The position numbers and the translations under genes are program-made. DNA of 64,000 bases from Trichoplusia ni (Eukaryota; Arthropoda; Insecta; Lepidoptera; Noctuidae), in the NCBI RefSeq assembly GCF_003590095.1, contig NC_039479.1, positions 7,750,001 to 7,814,000 on the forward strand, read 5' to 3'. The first letter of the stretch is position 1. Every line of letters starts with the position of its first letter. This document shows positions 62,331 through 64,000 of this stretch, in pieces. Below the pieces are notes generated by a model. It was not told the DNA's origin, ran no database searches, and saw nothing but the letters and a program-made list of their open reading frames with translations.

Positions 62331-62381
62331 GGTGTGAAAGTGATATACTAGGTAGTATATTTCTGTCACGTTTACTCAACC
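62331..62381. repeat. Dispersed palindrome, copy l
   Basis: GGTGTGAAAGTGATATACTA at the left and TTTCTGTCACGTTTACTCAA at the right. Moderately diverged; the centre is AT-rich. Confidence 0.55.
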
Positions 62382-63420
62382 CTGTACATTAGAGGTTAGA
62401 CCCTCAGGTGCTCACAACGCCAAAAAAATTGGCTTTGTTAGTAAAGTAACCTCATTTCGACATTTCTTACATAAGTATTTTGACTTTATAACCTATAAAA
62501 GGTCACCTGAGTTCTAAAATACTTGTAACAACATCCAAATTACAAGTCGTAAGCAATAAAAGAATAATTCCGTAAGTACTTTCAAGCGGGACATAAAACG
62601 AGCTGAGTATTCAATTGAAGGTGAATTTAATAACTCTTCTTCGTTTACAGCGAGTCCTTAGTCTATGCCAGTATTAACTGATTCTGTAATACCTGTGTCG
62701 TTTTTTTTTAAATATTACTTTTTTATATTATATGAATTACGGTACGTTTAATTGCGATAATTATGTGATGTATGAAACAAAACACAATCACTGTTTGCTA
62801 AGAATTTTCAAATTAGGAATGTTTTTTTTTTACTATTGGTAACGACACTAAGACAAGGAATACCTACTTACGTACTTACCTTCGAATATTTATTATATAG
62901 ATAGTTTGCTATACATGCTTATTTCTCAAATCATAGGGCCTTTACAAGACTATTGTAGTATTGTACATCGTATAACAAGGAACACGTAAAAGCATTCTGG
63001 TACTCTCGGTACTCGGTAACCCTGTACCACTTTAAATTTCACGAGTTTCAGATCGCCATCGGAATCACGTACACTGAATATGTACTAACAACCTTCATGT
63101 CGTTAAACAGTACAAGGTAGGATTACTAGGATTTCCGACACTATATTACTAGACAATAAACCTCTTTGGAACGAGACATTCAGTGCAGTTAATTGAAAAA
63201 GGACTCTATTTGTAAGATGCGTAATTTCGTTTTTTATTGTGCTTTATTATTTTTTATTGCTTCAAGAACGGCACAGAGTATGAATGATGAGTCGTGCTGT
63301 CTCTGTCATTGTTTAGTGTGAGAAATATATGGAAAAATTGACGTCTCTAAAGGTCACTAAAAAAGGGGGTTTTCTTGCTTATGTTGACGGACTTATATTG
63401 TTGTACCATAAAATTGCTAG

Positions 63421-63474
63421 CGTGCCAGCATCCTGGGCATGTTTCCCGACTTTGACATGGATGAAGATATCTTT
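63421..63474 (+). repeat. Short dispersed repeat, paired with 29507
   Basis: CATCCTGGGCATGTTTCCCG then ACTTTGACATGGATGAAGAT. Inverse of 29507-29560. Confidence 0.6.
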
Positions 63475-63749
63475 TATGACACTGTACATATAGTTTCAAT
63501 ATATCAAAATGTTTTGTATAAGTAAACTCTTATATAGGTATATTAAAAATGCAAGTAGTATGGTTATTTACCTAAGTAATATTACTAAATTTATAAAATA
63601 TTACTTTACATACAATTTCGACCAGTAATAAATACCGCAATAATAATGATTAATGCAAAGAATATCCAGAAATCCATAATATATCATAACAAGTTGATTG
63701 AGAATCAAATAAACACACAGACACAATAGAGCGCGCTACAATTGGGAAT

Positions 63750-63979
63750 GACGACCTCCGTGGTTGAGTGGCGTACGCACCGGTTTCAAGGTGTCGCTAG
63801 CTCTGAGGTCCCGGGTTCGATCCCCAGTCGGGTCAATGTAAAAATTCACATTTCTACATTGTCTCATGTCTGTGTGTTTGTGGTACCTTCGTTGTATCTG
63901 AATTCCATAAAACAAGTACTTTAGCAACTTACTTTGAGTTCAGAATAATGTATGTGATGTTGTCCGCATTTATTTATTT
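63750..63979 (+). mobile_element. tRNA-headed SINE, family A, best-preserved copy
   Basis: GACGACCTCCGTGGTTGAGT head with an A box, then GTCCCGGGTTCGATCCCCAG with a perfect B box, then the family body, and a (TTTA)n tail. Both strands show 60-codon open frames here that are not genes. Likely the youngest copy in the window. Confidence 0.9.
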
Positions 63980-64000
63980 AGATCTTTAATAGTAATACAT

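Larger units (their letters stand above)
58878..63749. other. Non-coding sequence upstream of the DAGLB-like gene
   Basis: AT-rich, no recognisable coding block on either strand. Contains the inverted repeat partner at 59449, palindromes at 60299, 62036 and 62331, and the short repeat at 63421. The non-coding first exon and promoter of the DAGLB-like gene could be here, but no site can be named from the bases alone. Confidence 0.6.

Noticed and set aside
63750..63830. Possible tRNA gene (A and B boxes); likewise 28720-28802
   Set aside because: The arms do not fold as a proper tRNA cloverleaf by eye, and a SINE body and tail follow.
63736..63927. Overlapping frames of about 60 codons on both strands, and a similar one at 8783-9031
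   Set aside because: They lie entirely in tRNA-headed SINE copies; the peptide similarity between them reflects the repeat.
1..64000. CRISPR array, operon, phage or bacterial features
   Set aside because: No regularly spaced repeats and no compact genes; split exons and LINE/SINE/Helitron content show an insect genome.

Overview
This is an AT-rich animal genome window with large introns. It is almost certainly from a moth or butterfly, possibly a noctuoid. The evidence is several Helitron-like repeats of the Lep1 type (5' TC, 3' hairpin then CTAG, inserted between A and T), tRNA-headed SINEs, a (GAT)n-tailed LINE 3' end, and long introns full of small transposons. The genus cannot be read from the sequence.

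One protein-coding host gene is visible, on the minus strand, from about 31.9 kb to 1.3 kb. I assembled 13 coding exons by hand with GT-AG borders and matching phases. Together they give 2028 nt, a 675-residue protein plus stop. It is a diacylglycerol lipase of the beta type (DAGLB-like): four N-terminal membrane segments, then an alpha/beta-hydrolase domain with Ser in GHSLGAG, then candidate Asp and His residues. It appears complete apart from upstream 5' UTR exon(s), which were not found. The introns are mostly repeats.

The middle of the window is an assembly problem. 30914-42992 (12.08 kb, including the first coding exon) recurs almost perfectly at 46792-58877. By eye the copies differ only by about nine single-base indels, mostly in homopolymer runs. 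Between them lie a jockey/CR1-type LINE on the minus strand (about 42993-45791) and exactly 1000 N (45792-46791). Copy 1 stops matching copy 2 at the LINE 3' tail, copy 2 begins at the first base after the N run, and copy 2 continues without the LINE. The simplest reading is two overlapping contigs, one from an allele with the LINE and one without, joined end to end. The second first exon is then not a real second exon.

The rest is repeats: Helitrons, a 396-bp hAT-type element with a clean 8-bp target duplication, a 383-bp MITE with 41-bp terminal inverted repeats, tRNA-headed SINEs, a 0.77-kb element containing two diverged tandem units, and a set of about a dozen dispersed 50-65 bp imperfect palindromes with a shared half-site that I cannot assign to a known family. 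From 58.9 to 63.7 kb no gene was recognised; the 5' UTR exon and promoter of the lipase could lie here or beyond the window.
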